From contig JBEBRR010000003.1 of the NCBI GenBank assembly GCA_040394735.1, positions 1 to 64,000 on the forward strand: 64,000 bases of DNA, read 5' to 3'. Shown piece after piece: positions 1 to 9,172 of this stretch. The stretch's first letter is position 1, and each line of letters starts with the position of its first letter. Source of the stretch: Leadbetterella byssophila_A (GTDB lineage: Bacteria > Bacteroidota > Bacteroidia > Cytophagales > Spirosomataceae). The notes under the pieces were generated by a model. The model was not told the DNA's origin and ran no database searches. It saw nothing but the letters and a program-made list of their open reading frames with translations. Both the position numbers and the translations under genes were made by a program.

Positions 1-1481
1 CCGAAAGTGGTACGCGGGTTTTTGAGATTGATCTTTTCGCCTTTCGGATGAAAAGGCAGCATCACCGGCAACGTGATATTCAGGTTACCGCCCAGCTCCA
101 GGCTTCCCCGAATGGCGCTTTCGGTGGTGCGGATAGGTGTAGGCTGCCCTTCATACGATCCGCGCACCCCCAGCTCTATCACTTCCAGTCTTCGCAAAAC
201 ATTACGCATAGAAAGAGAAACCGGAATTCCGAAACCAAAAAAGCTGTTCCCGTCGGTATAAATATTGTTGATTCCCGGACTGATGCCAAAGGTAAACCGC
301 TCCTGCACGGGTGCAAAATATTCCAGGGCCAGGTGGGTGGAATCCACTACCTTCAGCTGGGAACTGGCAAACGAGAACTGGTTGAACAGGGATACCTGCC
401 GCTGGGTTTCGTAAATGGCAGCGCTGCTGAACAGGTCGCCCGGCCTGGTGAAAATCCGGTTACGGATCAGGCCAAGGGGTACGGAATTATCGAGCCGGAT
501 AAAATTCACTCCCCGTATATTGGTAGTATCCGGCACTGCGGAAGTGTTGCGGTTGTTGGGGTCGAACGTTTTGAAGCTTACTTCGGAAAGGTAATACTGG
601 CGGTGCCTTCCCTGTTCAGGGTTCAGGATCTCCATGCGGAGGTTTCCCTTTTTGCGCTTTTGAAAAAGCACTTCGCTCTCCTCGTAGTTGGTCACCCCGT
701 AGGTAATATACCGGTTATTAAAGGTATAGTACCCATTATTTTTCAGCAGCTGCTCTACCCGCAGCTTCTCAGCTTCCACCTTCTGGTGATGAAGCGGATC
801 ACCCGGCCTGAGGGTCCTGTTTTTGCGGTCGGCATTCAGCAGGGAATCTATCCGCAGGTCACTCACTACATAGCTGATGGTATCTATGGTGTAAAGTTCG
901 TTTTCCTGCAAGGTATAGCGTACATTATTGCGGTCTTTCCTGCCCGTTTTGTAAATCTCTCCCTGAACCCGGGCTTCCCTGTACCCCCGGTCAAAAAGAT
1001 ACTTCTGCAGACGTCCGGCGGTCTCTTCCACCTCCTGTTCGGAAATATAGACCTGCTTTTCGCCCACGTTGGAATAAAACCAGGCGATCCGGTTTTGCAG
1101 TGAAGTCTGGTAACGTTCCGTTTTCCGTTCTATCCGGCCGGCTTTTTTGAGGGAATAGGACGGATCTTTTTTCAGATCGGCCAGGCGGGCCTCCTGCCGG
1201 CTTTTCTTTCGTTCAAATTTCAGGGAATCAAAGGTATTCTGGCCAAAATTATACCACCATACCCGCGGAGTAAAAGGCAAATTCAGCGGTTTGGAATTTT
1301 CTCTCTGCGCAAACGGAATGATTAGCTCCAGCTCTTCCTTATACACCTGGTCATTTCCCCTGAACTCGTTTTTCCACAACAAAAGCTTATTTTGAGGCGG
1401 AGGTATATTATTTTTACAGGAAAACAGAATCAGCCCTGAGACAAAAAACAAGAGATATAAAAAGGGCTTCTGCAAAGGCAA
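1..1481 (-). CDS. tamL: TamL-type BamA-family outer membrane lipoprotein, partial (C-terminus outside window)
   Basis: Reading the minus strand from about 1481 gives an uninterrupted frame of roughly 490 codons that leaves the window at position 1. The N-terminus is a short hydrophobic signal ending in a lipobox-like ILFSC followed by KNN, so the protein is probably an outer-membrane lipoprotein. Next come POTRA-like stretches (RGYREARVQ, LLKNNGYYTF) and the beginning of an outer-membrane barrel (FTFGISPGINN). This matches the lipoprotein TamA/BamA homologue of Bacteroidota (TamL), which is thought to work with TamB in outer-membrane assembly or lipid traffic. There is no in-frame ATG. TTG at 1481-1479 or 1475-1473 is the likely start, since an in-frame stop lies just upstream. 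Its start is only 9 bp from the divergent methyltransferase. The barrel is cut by the window edge. Confidence 0.75.
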   Translation of the reverse strand, partial: MPLQKPFLYLLFFVSGLILFSCKNNIPPPQNKLLLWKNEFRGNDQVYKEELELIIPFAQRENSKPLNLPFTPRVWWYNFGQNTFDSLKFERKKSRQEARLADLKKDPSYSLKKAGRIERKTERYQTSLQNRIAWFYSNVGEKQVYISEQEVEETAGRLQKYLFDRGYREARVQGEIYKTGRKDRNNVRYTLQENELYTIDTISYVVSDLRIDSLLNADRKNRTLRPGDPLHHQKVEAEKLRVEQLLKNNGYYTFNNRYITYGVTNYEESEVLFQKRKKGNLRMEILNPEQGRHRQYYLSEVSFKTFDPNNRNTSAVPDTTNIRGVNFIRLDNSVPLGLIRNRIFTRPGDLFSSAAIYETQRQVSLFNQFSFASSQLKVVDSTHLALEYFAPVQERFTFGISPGINNIYTDGNSFFGFGIPVSLSMRNVLRRLEVIELGVRGSYEGQPTPIRTTESAIRGSLELGGNLNITLPVMLPFHPKGEKINLKNPRTTF

Positions 1482-1490
1482 ACACAGTTT

Positions 1491-2231
1491 ATGATTTCAA
1501 AACAACAACAAAAATACATTCAATCTCTTCATAATAAAAAATACCGTACGGAATACGGTGAATTTTTGACAGAGGGCGAAAAAGGGCTGGAAGAGCTGCT
1601 GGCTTCCGATTTTGAGATCGTCCGGCTCTTTTGTACGGAAGATTTTGCTGCCCCGCGGGACCTCACCTCCTACCCGCTGCTCAGAGATACCGTCATTGCC
1701 CCGGCATCTGCCATAGCGGCGGTATCCACCTTTAAAAGTAATACCTCAGGGGTGGCTATAGTAAAGCAAAAACGTCCGTTACCGCCGCAAAATTTTGAAA
1801 AGGTCACACTAATTTTAGACCAGATCCATGATCCCGGCAACCTGGGCACCATCATCCGGCTGGCCGACTGGTACGGCATCCGCCATGTGATCTGCAGCCC
1901 GGAAACGGTAGAGTTCTATAATCCCAAGGTCATCAGCTCTACCATGGGTTCCTTTACCCGGATAAATGTATTTTATACGCCTCTTCCCGGCTTCATCAGA
2001 GACTTCGGCCTCCCGGTATATGGTGCAGACCTCGAAGGAGCCAACGTTCACCATCATCGTTTTGAAGAAAAGATCGGCCTGGTGATCGGTTCCGAGTCGC
2101 ACGGAATATCCCCTGAGGTTTCGCGCCTGTTAACCGGCAAGGTGAACATTCCGCGGATCGGCAGGGCCGAATCCCTGAATGCGGCCATGGCCACGGGAAT
2201 TATTCTGGACAATATTTTCCGGGAAGTATAA
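1491..2231 (+). CDS. TrmH/SpoU-family RNA 2'-O-methyltransferase
   Basis: A 246-residue SPOUT methyltransferase. The N-terminal part (about 1-95) resembles the SpoU substrate-binding domain. The C-terminal knotted SAM-binding domain carries all three family motifs: LDQIHDPGNLGTIIRLADW near residue 110, LVIGSESHGISPEV near 196, and IPRIGRAESLNAAMATGI near 219. It should methylate a ribose 2'-OH in rRNA or tRNA in the cytoplasm. The target nucleotide cannot be told from sequence. The ATG at 1491 gives a natural family start (MISKQQQKYIQSLHNKKYR). The gene diverges from tamL with almost no spacer, so both promoters must overlap the opposing coding sequence or untranslated leader. Confidence 0.88.
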   Translation: MISKQQQKYIQSLHNKKYRTEYGEFLTEGEKGLEELLASDFEIVRLFCTEDFAAPRDLTSYPLLRDTVIAPASAIAAVSTFKSNTSGVAIVKQKRPLPPQNFEKVTLILDQIHDPGNLGTIIRLADWYGIRHVICSPETVEFYNPKVISSTMGSFTRINVFYTPLPGFIRDFGLPVYGADLEGANVHHHRFEEKIGLVIGSESHGISPEVSRLLTGKVNIPRIGRAESLNAAMATGIILDNIFREV

Positions 2232-2406
2232 AAGCCAGGAACAGCTTTCACGGGCGCTCTGTAGCCTGTATGTCTTCATCACCCGACTTTTAAACTGACC
2301 TAAGGCTGCCTGATTCAAATTCCGGCTAAATACGGGCCGTCGCATGTCTGTACGAAGGCTGTGCCGGCCGGTTATCCGCCTTTACATTCACTTAATCCAA
2401 AATGGG

Positions 2407-2438
2407 TTTAATAAAGTGAATATTTTTTCCGAAATTTG
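2407..2438 (+). promoter_or_regulatory. Probable Bacteroidota-type promoter of yidC
   Basis: TTTA at 2407-2410, then exactly 20 bp, then GAAATTTG at 2431-2438. This is close to the TTTG-N20-TAnnTTTG consensus. Transcription would begin near 2443, leaving a leader of about 20 nt before the yidC ATG at 2464. The first two bases of the -7 box deviate from consensus. Confidence 0.45.
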
Positions 2439-2463
2439 CGCCGAATTTTAACCAAATTCCTGA

Positions 2464-4299
2464 ATGGAAAATAAAATAGACAAAAACTATATCATCGGTC
2501 TGTTACTGATGGTACTCATGTTCACGGCGTACTCTTTTTTCTATAAACCGGATACTCCCGCTGTTACAAAACAGGAGCCTGCCAAAGTATCGGAAGCAGC
2601 CCCTGCCCCCAAAGCCATAAACCCTCTCCTGGACAGCACCGTGCAAAATGTACCTGAAAAAGAGATCATCCTGGAAAATAAAGATCTGAAGGTGACCTTC
2701 TCCAGCAAAGGCGGGGTGATCAGTCAGGTTGCGCTCAAAAATTACAAGACCTATAACGACTTCATTGCTCGGAAAGATGCGGAAATGGTGCTTTTCGACG
2801 GAACGAAGTCGAACCTTGACTTTGAAATTCCCACCCAGACCGGCACTTTGAAGCTCAGCAATATCCACTTTGCTACCGATGCCGTAAGCGGCAAGGTGGC
2901 AGAAGGACAATCTCAGAATGTGGTGTTTACCGCGCAGATCCAGGGCGGAACCCTGCAGAAGACCTACACCCTGAAAGATACGGGCTTTGAAATAGCGCAT
3001 GACATCAGAACACAGGGCCTGGAAGGTGTGATCCGTAATGCCCCGGTGGTACTGAACTGGGAAAACCACATCCGGGTGCTGGAAAACGACCTGAATGAGA
3101 ACCGCAAGGCTTCACAGATCAATTATTTTGACAAAGAAAGTACGTTTGAGACCGTGGGCGCCAACAGCCTGTCAGGCAACAGCGAAAATGCTGACCTGCC
3201 CGTCAAATGGTTTACTTTCTACCAGAAATATTTTACCAGCGGTATCGTTTTTGAAAATTCCTACTTTGAGCATGCGAAGTTCAGCCTGGAAACCCCGGTA
3301 CAGGACTCCACTACGGTGAAAATAGCGAAAGCCAGTGCCGAAATTCCTTATGCCGACCTGATTGCCAACAAAACACAGTTCAAATATTATTTCGGTCCGA
3401 ATGAGCTGGCCGACCTGAAGGCAGTGGGCAATGACTTCCAGAAAAACCTTTACCTGGGCTACGATATTGTAAAGCCTATTAACCGGTACATTTTCGTGCC
3501 TTTGTTTACCTGGGTGGAGTCTTTTGTTTCCAATTACGGCCTGCTGATCATTGTGGTGGTACTGATCATCAAGCTCGTACTGACGCCTTTGATCTACAAA
3601 TCCTACATGAGCTCCGCCAAAATGCGTGTGCTGGCGCCGGAGATCAATGCCATCAAAGAGAGAGTGGGTGATGACGCCGTGAAAGTACAGCAGGAAACCA
3701 TGAAGCTTTATCAGCAGGTGGGAGTAAATCCGCTGAGCGGCTGTATTCCCCTGCTGTTGCAGATGCCTATCCTGATGTCGGTGTTCTTCCTCTTTCCTAA
3801 CCTGGTGATGTTCCGTCAGAAGGATTTCCTGTGGGCCAAAGACCTTTCCACGTATGACAACCTGATCCAATGGGGCTTTAATATTCCTATCCTCGGCAAC
3901 CACCTGAGTCTTTTCGTGGTGTTGATGACGCTGTCCAGCCTGGCGTTCACCTATTATAACAACCAGAATACGCCGGACCAGCCCGGGCCGATAGATATGA
4001 AGAAGATCTCTTACGTTTTCCCGGTCGTTTTCATGTTTGTACTGAACAGCTTCCCGGCGGCATTAAGCTTCTACTACCTGGTTTCCAACCTGGTGACCAT
4101 TGCACAGCAGCTGATTGTCAAACGCTTTGTGAATGAAGAGAAAATACTGGCCATCCTGGAAAACAATAAGCGGAACTACCAGTCAAGACCACAGAAGAAA
4201 AATAAATTCAGCGATTTCCTGGAAAAGCAGATGCAGGCCTCTGAAGAAATGAAGCGCAAAAGCGATGAGTTGAAGAAGCAACAGAAAAGAAAAAAATAA
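2464..4299 (+). CDS. yidC: Membrane protein insertase YidC
   Basis: A 611-residue protein, the normal length for Bacteroidota YidC. An N-terminal membrane anchor (IIGLLLMVLMFTAYSFFY, residues 10-27) is followed by a large periplasmic P1 beta-domain (about 45-345) and the conserved C-terminal insertase core. The core includes GLLIIVVVLIIKLVLTPL near residue 360, the cytosolic SYMSSAKMRVLAPEI coiled region, GVNPLSGCIPLLLQMPIL near 420, and two further membrane segments before a very basic tail ending KKQQKRKK. It inserts and folds inner-membrane proteins, alone or with SecYEG. It stands alone between a promoter at about 2407 and a strong terminator at 4310. Confidence 0.97.
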   Translation: MENKIDKNYIIGLLLMVLMFTAYSFFYKPDTPAVTKQEPAKVSEAAPAPKAINPLLDSTVQNVPEKEIILENKDLKVTFSSKGGVISQVALKNYKTYNDFIARKDAEMVLFDGTKSNLDFEIPTQTGTLKLSNIHFATDAVSGKVAEGQSQNVVFTAQIQGGTLQKTYTLKDTGFEIAHDIRTQGLEGVIRNAPVVLNWENHIRVLENDLNENRKASQINYFDKESTFETVGANSLSGNSENADLPVKWFTFYQKYFTSGIVFENSYFEHAKFSLETPVQDSTTVKIAKASAEIPYADLIANKTQFKYYFGPNELADLKAVGNDFQKNLYLGYDIVKPINRYIFVPLFTWVESFVSNYGLLIIVVVLIIKLVLTPLIYKSYMSSAKMRVLAPEINAIKERVGDDAVKVQQETMKLYQQVGVNPLSGCIPLLLQMPILMSVFFLFPNLVMFRQKDFLWAKDLSTYDNLIQWGFNIPILGNHLSLFVVLMTLSSLAFTYYNNQNTPDQPGPIDMKKISYVFPVVFMFVLNSFPAALSFYYLVSNLVTIAQQLIVKRFVNEEKILAILENNKRNYQSRPQKKNKFSDFLEKQMQASEEMKRKSDELKKQQKRKK

Positions 4300-4309
4300 T
4301 TCGTAAATT

Positions 4310-4336
4310 GGGCTGCTTTTGCAGCCCGTTTTTTTT
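4310..4336 (+). terminator. Rho-independent terminator after yidC
   Basis: The perfect 7-bp stem GGGCTGC / GCAGCCC encloses a TTTT loop, and a run of eight T follows almost at once (4329-4336). It sits 10 bp after the yidC stop codon. Confidence 0.92.
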
Positions 4337-4462
4337 CAACCAGATGAAACAGCCATGAGCAGTGCGCTATAAGCCTTTAAGGCCGGATGCCGTATCATCG
4401 GCGCCGGTCAGTACTAAAGTCGCGTAACTCACCGTTCATAACTCAAAGCTAATTTTAGAAGC

Positions 4463-6106
4463 ATGAAAAAGTCGCTCTTAATTTTATTGATTTGCTCAGG
4501 TCAGCTCTTCGGTCAGCTTTCTGAACAGCAGTTTTTTGCCACATACAAAGAAGGGGTGAGCCTGTTTGAGGAGGCACGTTATGACGAAGCCCTTACCAAG
4601 CTTTCTACGCTGACCAACCGCAACCATACCAATGCCGTGGCCCCCTATGCTTACCTGTATGCCGCGCAGGCCGCAGAAAAGAAAGGCAACAAGTACCAGG
4701 CAAAAATCCTCTACCGGAACCTTCTGACCTATTACCCTGACTGGGACAAGATCGATGAAGCAAAAATTCTCTATGGTCGGATCAACCTGGAAGACGGTTA
4801 TTACGAAGAAGGACTGAAAGCGCTTCATGAGGTAGACAACAAAGCCCTTAATCCTCTGAAGATAAAAATCATGGAGGAGTACATAAAAAATGTAAAGACC
4901 ATTTCAGCGCTTAAAGCCCTGTACAATAAATATCCGAATTACAGGCCTGTTGCCCTTGCTCTTGTGGATAAGATCCAGAGCAACCGGTATAACACCAAAG
5001 CAGACCTGGAGCTGTCTGACATGCTTACCAACCGTTTCGGGTCTGTTGCATCCGAAAAGCCGGATGAAAGTACTTCCGGCAGTAAAAAATCTTCCGGCAA
5101 GGTCCTGAACTTCGGAATCCTGCTTCCTTTTGAGCTCAGCAGCGCAGACCCTACTGCCGCTTCTTTCCGGTATATTTACGACCTTTATGCCGGAATGACC
5201 GTAGCTGCAGAAAAGCTGAACAGCCAGAAGATAAATATCAGCCTGCACACCTATGACATCAAAAGCGATGCACAGGCCTTCAAAAATGCCGAGAAAAAAA
5301 CCGGTTTTTCAGACCTGGACCTTGTGGTAGGTCCCCTCTATCCTGCCCCGAATACGCTGGCCCAGAAGTTTGTCAGTGATAACCAGGTGATCCATGTACA
5401 TCCGACATCCAATAATCTTTCGCTGCTGACCGCATCCAAAAATGCATTCCTGATGCAGCCGTCTCATACCCAGCAAGCCAAAAAAGCGCTGGATTATGCG
5501 TCGTCAGCAGGTTTACCCAAAACCGTGAGCATCTATTTCGGGGAAGCCCGGAAAGACTCTCTCTTTGCCCGGATCTATGCTGACGAGGCCCGGAAAAGAG
5601 GATACACCATCAATGAAATCCGGAAGTTCACCGGGCAGAAGCTGCCCCCTCAGCGGGGACACGTTTTTCTGGCTGCCGATAATAACCTGGGGGTCCGGTT
5701 CCTGCAGAGCGTAGCCATGAACAATATGGAGTGCGAGGTGATTCTTACGGCCAGCTCTTTTAACTGGGACAGGTTAAATACTTCTTCATTTACGCCTAAA
5801 GTGGCCCTGATCTACCCGGAATATGTTAACCGGGAACGGGAACCTGTCAGGGAATTTGAAAAGAACTATTTCGACAAAACCTCGGGGCTTCCCTCCTATT
5901 ACAGCTACCTGGGCTATGACCTGGTATATTATTTCGGCTCCATGCTGAAAGACGGCCTGAATGCATTTCAAAGGCATATAGAGCGGGGTGAATATGTGGA
6001 TGATTACCTGCTGAGCGGGTATGACTTCAGTGATAAAGTAAAACAGAATGAAATAGTCCCTATTGTAAAATTCCGGGACAACAATTTTGAAGAAGTATAC
6101 CGATGA
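4463..6106 (+). CDS. Secreted TPR and periplasmic-binding-fold protein (LpoA/amino-acid-binding-like)
   Basis: A 547-residue protein with an N-terminal signal peptide (MKKSLLILLICSGQLFG). Residues about 20-190 form a tetratricopeptide-like helical region. From about residue 215 a type 1 periplasmic-binding fold begins (VLNFGILLPFELSS, DLDLVVGPLYPAPNTLAQKF). The order TPR then binding fold is like the penicillin-binding-protein activator LpoA and like Bacteroidota proteins labelled ABC transporter substrate-binding. No transporter genes lie nearby. The stop overlaps the hemL start in ATGA (6103-6106), so the two are translationally coupled. The link with haem synthesis may be only positional. 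The ligand is unknown. Confidence 0.75.
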   Translation: MKKSLLILLICSGQLFGQLSEQQFFATYKEGVSLFEEARYDEALTKLSTLTNRNHTNAVAPYAYLYAAQAAEKKGNKYQAKILYRNLLTYYPDWDKIDEAKILYGRINLEDGYYEEGLKALHEVDNKALNPLKIKIMEEYIKNVKTISALKALYNKYPNYRPVALALVDKIQSNRYNTKADLELSDMLTNRFGSVASEKPDESTSGSKKSSGKVLNFGILLPFELSSADPTAASFRYIYDLYAGMTVAAEKLNSQKINISLHTYDIKSDAQAFKNAEKKTGFSDLDLVVGPLYPAPNTLAQKFVSDNQVIHVHPTSNNLSLLTASKNAFLMQPSHTQQAKKALDYASSAGLPKTVSIYFGEARKDSLFARIYADEARKRGYTINEIRKFTGQKLPPQRGHVFLAADNNLGVRFLQSVAMNNMECEVILTASSFNWDRLNTSSFTPKVALIYPEYVNREREPVREFEKNYFDKTSGLPSYYSYLGYDLVYYFGSMLKDGLNAFQRHIERGEYVDDYLLSGYDFSDKVKQNEIVPIVKFRDNNFEEVYR

Positions 6107-7404
6107 TCCGTAAACCTAAAAACAGTGAGAGAGCCTTTGAAGAGGCTGTAAAATATATTCCCGGTGGAGTAAACTCCCCGGTAAGGGCCTTTAAATCCGT
6201 AGGTGGAACTCCCCGCTTTATTAAACGCGCCAGGGGAGCCTACCTGACAGATGAAGATAACAACAAGTATATTGACCTGATCGGGTCGTGGGGCCCGATG
6301 ATCCTGGGCCATGCCTTTGACCCGGTGGAAAATGCCGTACGGAAGGCCATCCGGTCTTCTTTTTCCTTCGGAGCCCCTACGGTAAAGGAGGTGGAAATGG
6401 CCCGATTGATCTGCCATCTGGTTCCTTCCGTGGAAATGGTACGCATGGTAAACTCAGGCACCGAGGCCACCATGTCAGCCATACGCCTGGCACGGGCCTA
6501 TACCGGAAGAAGCAGGATCATTAAATTTGAAGGTTGCTACCATGGCCACGGAGATGCGTTCCTGATCTCGGCGGGCAGCGGTGCGCTCAGCCTGGGTGTA
6601 CCTGACAGCCCCGGTATCACCCCTTCCACGCTTCAGGATACGCTCACCGCCCCCTATAATGATATTGAGGCCGTCAAGGCCCTGGTCAGCAGTCATAAAG
6701 GAGAGATAGCAGCGCTGATCATTGAACCTGTGGTAGGCAATATGGGTTGTGTATTACCCGCTGAAGGTTATCTGCAGGCCCTGCGTGATATCTGTACACA
6801 GGAAGGAATCGTCTATATTTTTGACGAGGTAATGACAGGTTTCCGGCTGGCCCCCGGCGGCGCACAGGAGCGTTTCGGTGTTTTGCCGGACCTGACTACC
6901 ATGGGCAAGATCATTGGCGGCGGCATGCCTGTAGGTGCTTATGGCGGGAAGAAGGAGATCATGCAGATGGTGGCGCCCAGCGGCCCGATGTACCAGGCCG
7001 GTACTTTGTCGGGTAATCCCATTGCCATGTCAGCCGGCCTGGCGATGCTCAAACATCTGAAAAAACATCCGGAAATTTACGACCAGCTGGAAGAAACAGG
7101 GTTATACATTGCAGACGGGATCCGGAAATCTTTGGCAGAGCTGGGCCTGGATCATACCGTCAACCAGGTCGGTTCTATGTACAGCCTCTTCTTCACCAAA
7201 GAAAAGGTGGTCAACTACCAGACGGCCAAAACCGCTGACACTGCCCGGTTCGGCACCTATTTCCACGGCATGCTGCAGCGGGGTGTTTACCTGGCTCCTT
7301 CACAGTTTGAGTCACTGTTCCTTTCTTCAAAAATCGACAGGAAGCTGGCTAACAAAATCCTTCGGGCAAGTCATGACACGCTGGTGTCAATGCAGGAAGG
7401 TTAA
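6103..7404 (+). CDS. hemL: Glutamate-1-semialdehyde 2,1-aminomutase
   Basis: A 433-residue class III aminotransferase-fold enzyme of full family length. It isomerises glutamate-1-semialdehyde to 5-aminolevulinate in the C5 route to tetrapyrroles, in the cytoplasm with PLP. Visible signatures are the start YIPGGVNSPVRAF, the phosphate-binding MVNSGTEATMSAIRLAR, FEGCYHGHGD, the cofactor aspartate in YIFDEVMTGFR, and the PLP lysine in TMGKIIGGGMPVGAYGG. Translation is probably coupled to the upstream gene by ATGA overlap. Its TAA stop shares TTAA with the convergent glycosyltransferase. Confidence 0.97.
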   Translation: MIRKPKNSERAFEEAVKYIPGGVNSPVRAFKSVGGTPRFIKRARGAYLTDEDNNKYIDLIGSWGPMILGHAFDPVENAVRKAIRSSFSFGAPTVKEVEMARLICHLVPSVEMVRMVNSGTEATMSAIRLARAYTGRSRIIKFEGCYHGHGDAFLISAGSGALSLGVPDSPGITPSTLQDTLTAPYNDIEAVKALVSSHKGEIAALIIEPVVGNMGCVLPAEGYLQALRDICTQEGIVYIFDEVMTGFRLAPGGAQERFGVLPDLTTMGKIIGGGMPVGAYGGKKEIMQMVAPSGPMYQAGTLSGNPIAMSAGLAMLKHLKKHPEIYDQLEETGLYIADGIRKSLAELGLDHTVNQVGSMYSLFFTKEKVVNYQTAKTADTARFGTYFHGMLQRGVYLAPSQFESLFLSSKIDRKLANKILRASHDTLVSMQEG

Positions 7405-8405
7405 GAGAAAAATAAGCGGGGGAAAACACGTTCAGGGTCTTTCCCCCGTATCCGTATCCACCAGAACGACTTCAGGAAACCGGTGCCATACCCCACAAAC
7501 TGCGTGATCACAGCCCGCAATGACAGCGCCCCGATCTTCACACTCTTATTCTGCACCGAACTCAGCACAAAGCAGAGCAGGAAATACACCAGGTAAAGCA
7601 GGAACAGGAAGGGAAAACCCAGTACAAGGGCAACGCACGCCAGCCCTCCACCTGCCAGGAAAGCCGTCGGAAAAAAATAGGTGATCCGGGCATATTCCGG
7701 ATGCCAGTGGTCCAGGATAGGCCGGACCTTCCCGAATTTATTGACCTGGGTATAGAATTTATTCCAGTCGATCCGCCGTTTGTGATAAACGGAAACATTT
7801 TTAAAAAGCCGGGTCTCAAATCCAAGTTTCCACAAACGTATGGCCAGGTCAGGGTCTTCGCCGGGGTGAATCCTGCCGAATCCGCCTGAGGCCTCAAATG
7901 CCTTCGCTGAGATTCCCATATTAAAGCTGCGGGGCTGAAATTTGCCCAGCTTTTCGGAACCGCCCCGTACCCCTCCCGTGGTCAGAACGGAGGTCATGGC
8001 AAAATTAATGGCTTTCTGGATATCGGTAAAGCTCTCCAGCGCTGTGTCCACACCCCCGAAGCAATCGGCGTAATCGGCCTGCAATGAACGGTCTACCTCT
8101 GCCATGTAGCCGGGTGGAAGAATACAATCGGAATCCAGAATCAGGAAATAGTTTCCTCCTGCCCTGCTCATCCCGTAATTTCTTGAGTCACCGGGCCCTG
8201 AATTAGCCTTAAAGAAATAACGGATATCCAGCCGGCCGGCAAATTGCTTCACCACCACTTCACTCGTTTCAGTGGAACCGTCTTCCACAATTACCACTTC
8301 GAAGTTTCGAAAGGTCTGAACCGCAAGACTTTCCAGCAGTTCAAGGATTTCACCGGGCCGGTTAAAAACAGGAACCACCACGGAATATTTCAGCAGACTA
8401 TTCAT
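7401..8405 (-). CDS. Family 2 glycosyltransferase with C-terminal membrane segments
   Basis: A GT-A fold glycosyltransferase of about 334 residues from the chosen ATG at 8405 (MNSLLKYSVVVPVFNRP). A longer frame to 8450 exists but adds an atypical extension. The nucleotide-sugar motifs are VVPVFNRPGEILELLESL, VIVEDGSTE and the DXD-like ILDSDC, and the acceptor-side motif is HPGEDPDLAIRLWKLG. From about residue 245 two hydrophobic segments (FFPTAFLAGGGLACVALVL and FLFLLYLVYFLLCFV) anchor it in the inner membrane. It probably adds a sugar to a cell-surface glycan. The donor and acceptor cannot be inferred. It converges on hemL with overlapping stops. Confidence 0.87.
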   Translation of the reverse strand: MNSLLKYSVVVPVFNRPGEILELLESLAVQTFRNFEVVIVEDGSTETSEVVVKQFAGRLDIRYFFKANSGPGDSRNYGMSRAGGNYFLILDSDCILPPGYMAEVDRSLQADYADCFGGVDTALESFTDIQKAINFAMTSVLTTGGVRGGSEKLGKFQPRSFNMGISAKAFEASGGFGRIHPGEDPDLAIRLWKLGFETRLFKNVSVYHKRRIDWNKFYTQVNKFGKVRPILDHWHPEYARITYFFPTAFLAGGGLACVALVLGFPFLFLLYLVYFLLCFVLSSVQNKSVKIGALSLRAVITQFVGYGTGFLKSFWWIRIRGKDPERVFPRLFFS

Positions 8406-8578
8406 CAGGCACAAAGATAGAAGACTCTCCGTGCATCCTGCGCCCTCCATACTTAAAATTTTCTATCAGAAGACAAAAGCCTCCCGGAGCAAAAAATCAC
8501 AAAATACTCATATTCAAAAACTTGCTTCAGCATCTTTTCCTTCTGATCAAAAAGTACGATATTTTTTTGCAGATTGTA

Positions 8579-8610
8579 TTTGGAAGTTTATCAAAAGGCC
8601 TCTACTTTTG
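8579..8610 (+). promoter_or_regulatory. Consensus Bacteroidota promoter of tRNA-Glu
   Basis: TTTG at 8579-8582, 20 bp spacer, TACTTTTG at 8603-8610: an exact match to TTTG-N20-TAnnTTTG. Transcription should start near 8615, about 68 nt before the mature tRNA. Confidence 0.8.
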
Positions 8611-8682
8611 CACCACGATTTCGGAAACGGGGTCGTGACATAAGTGAAAAGTTACGCTATTTTTCGATTTATGGGACCAGCC

Positions 8683-8754
8683 GGCCCTATCGTCTAGCGG
8701 TTAGGACACGTCCCTTTCACGGATGAAACCGGGGTTCGATTCCCCGTAGGGTCA
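8683..8754 (+). tRNA. tRNA-Glu (anticodon UUC)
   Basis: The 7-bp acceptor stem GGCCCTA pairs with TAGGGTC, with one G-U pair. The D-arm region contains CGTCTAGCGGTTAGGACACG. The anticodon loop CTTTCAC carries TTC, and the T-arm CGGGGTTCGATTCCCCG is canonical. The discriminator base is A. The 3' CCA is not encoded. The gene stands alone, with its own promoter and terminator. Confidence 0.96.
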
Positions 8755-8759
8755 CAAAG

Positions 8760-8797
8760 AAAAAAGTTGTCTTCAAAGGCAGCTTTTTTCTTTTTTA
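8760..8797 (+). terminator. Terminator after tRNA-Glu
   Basis: The stem AAAAAAGTTGTC / GGCAGCTTTTTT, including three G-U pairs, closes a TTCAAA loop and is followed by C and six T. It starts 5 bp after the tRNA end. Confidence 0.8.
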
Positions 8798-9172
8798 AGA
8801 ACTGAGATCGGGCTAAGTATACATCAAGATTCATGTATAATGATAACATAGTTGAGTTGAATACATAGTATCTTATTTTTCAGACTTGAATAGCATCACG
8901 AACGAAAAATCTTTTTACGTTAATTAGGGCACAACACTATTACTAAAAATAAGAACCGGTACAGTGCGCTAGCGCCAGTTGATTGCGTAAAGACAAAAAC
9001 GCAATAAAAAAATCAAAAACGTTTAACAATTTGAACGCTGATCGTTAATGAACTCTCAGGATAATTTGAAGTAGTTTATTGACAATGCTTTTAAGAGACT
9101 TGGGTATACAAGAATATTTCCCGGGGAGGCTTTTACGTGTTAATTACGTGAGACGGAATGGTAACAACAACA
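8798..9172. other. Gene-free spacer between tRNA-Glu and the hydrolase gene
   Basis: AT-rich DNA with no convincing reading frame on either strand. The only structure seen is the 10-bp perfect palindrome GCGCTAGCGC at about 8967-8976. Such spacers beside a tRNA can be integration scars, but no repeat of the tRNA 3' end was found here. Confidence 0.4.

Noticed and set aside
48..1103. A 351-codon open frame on the plus strand
   Set aside because: It lies opposite the tamL frame, has no domain-like text and includes many histidines and prolines typical of antisense reading. The minus-strand frame has clear POTRA and barrel motifs.
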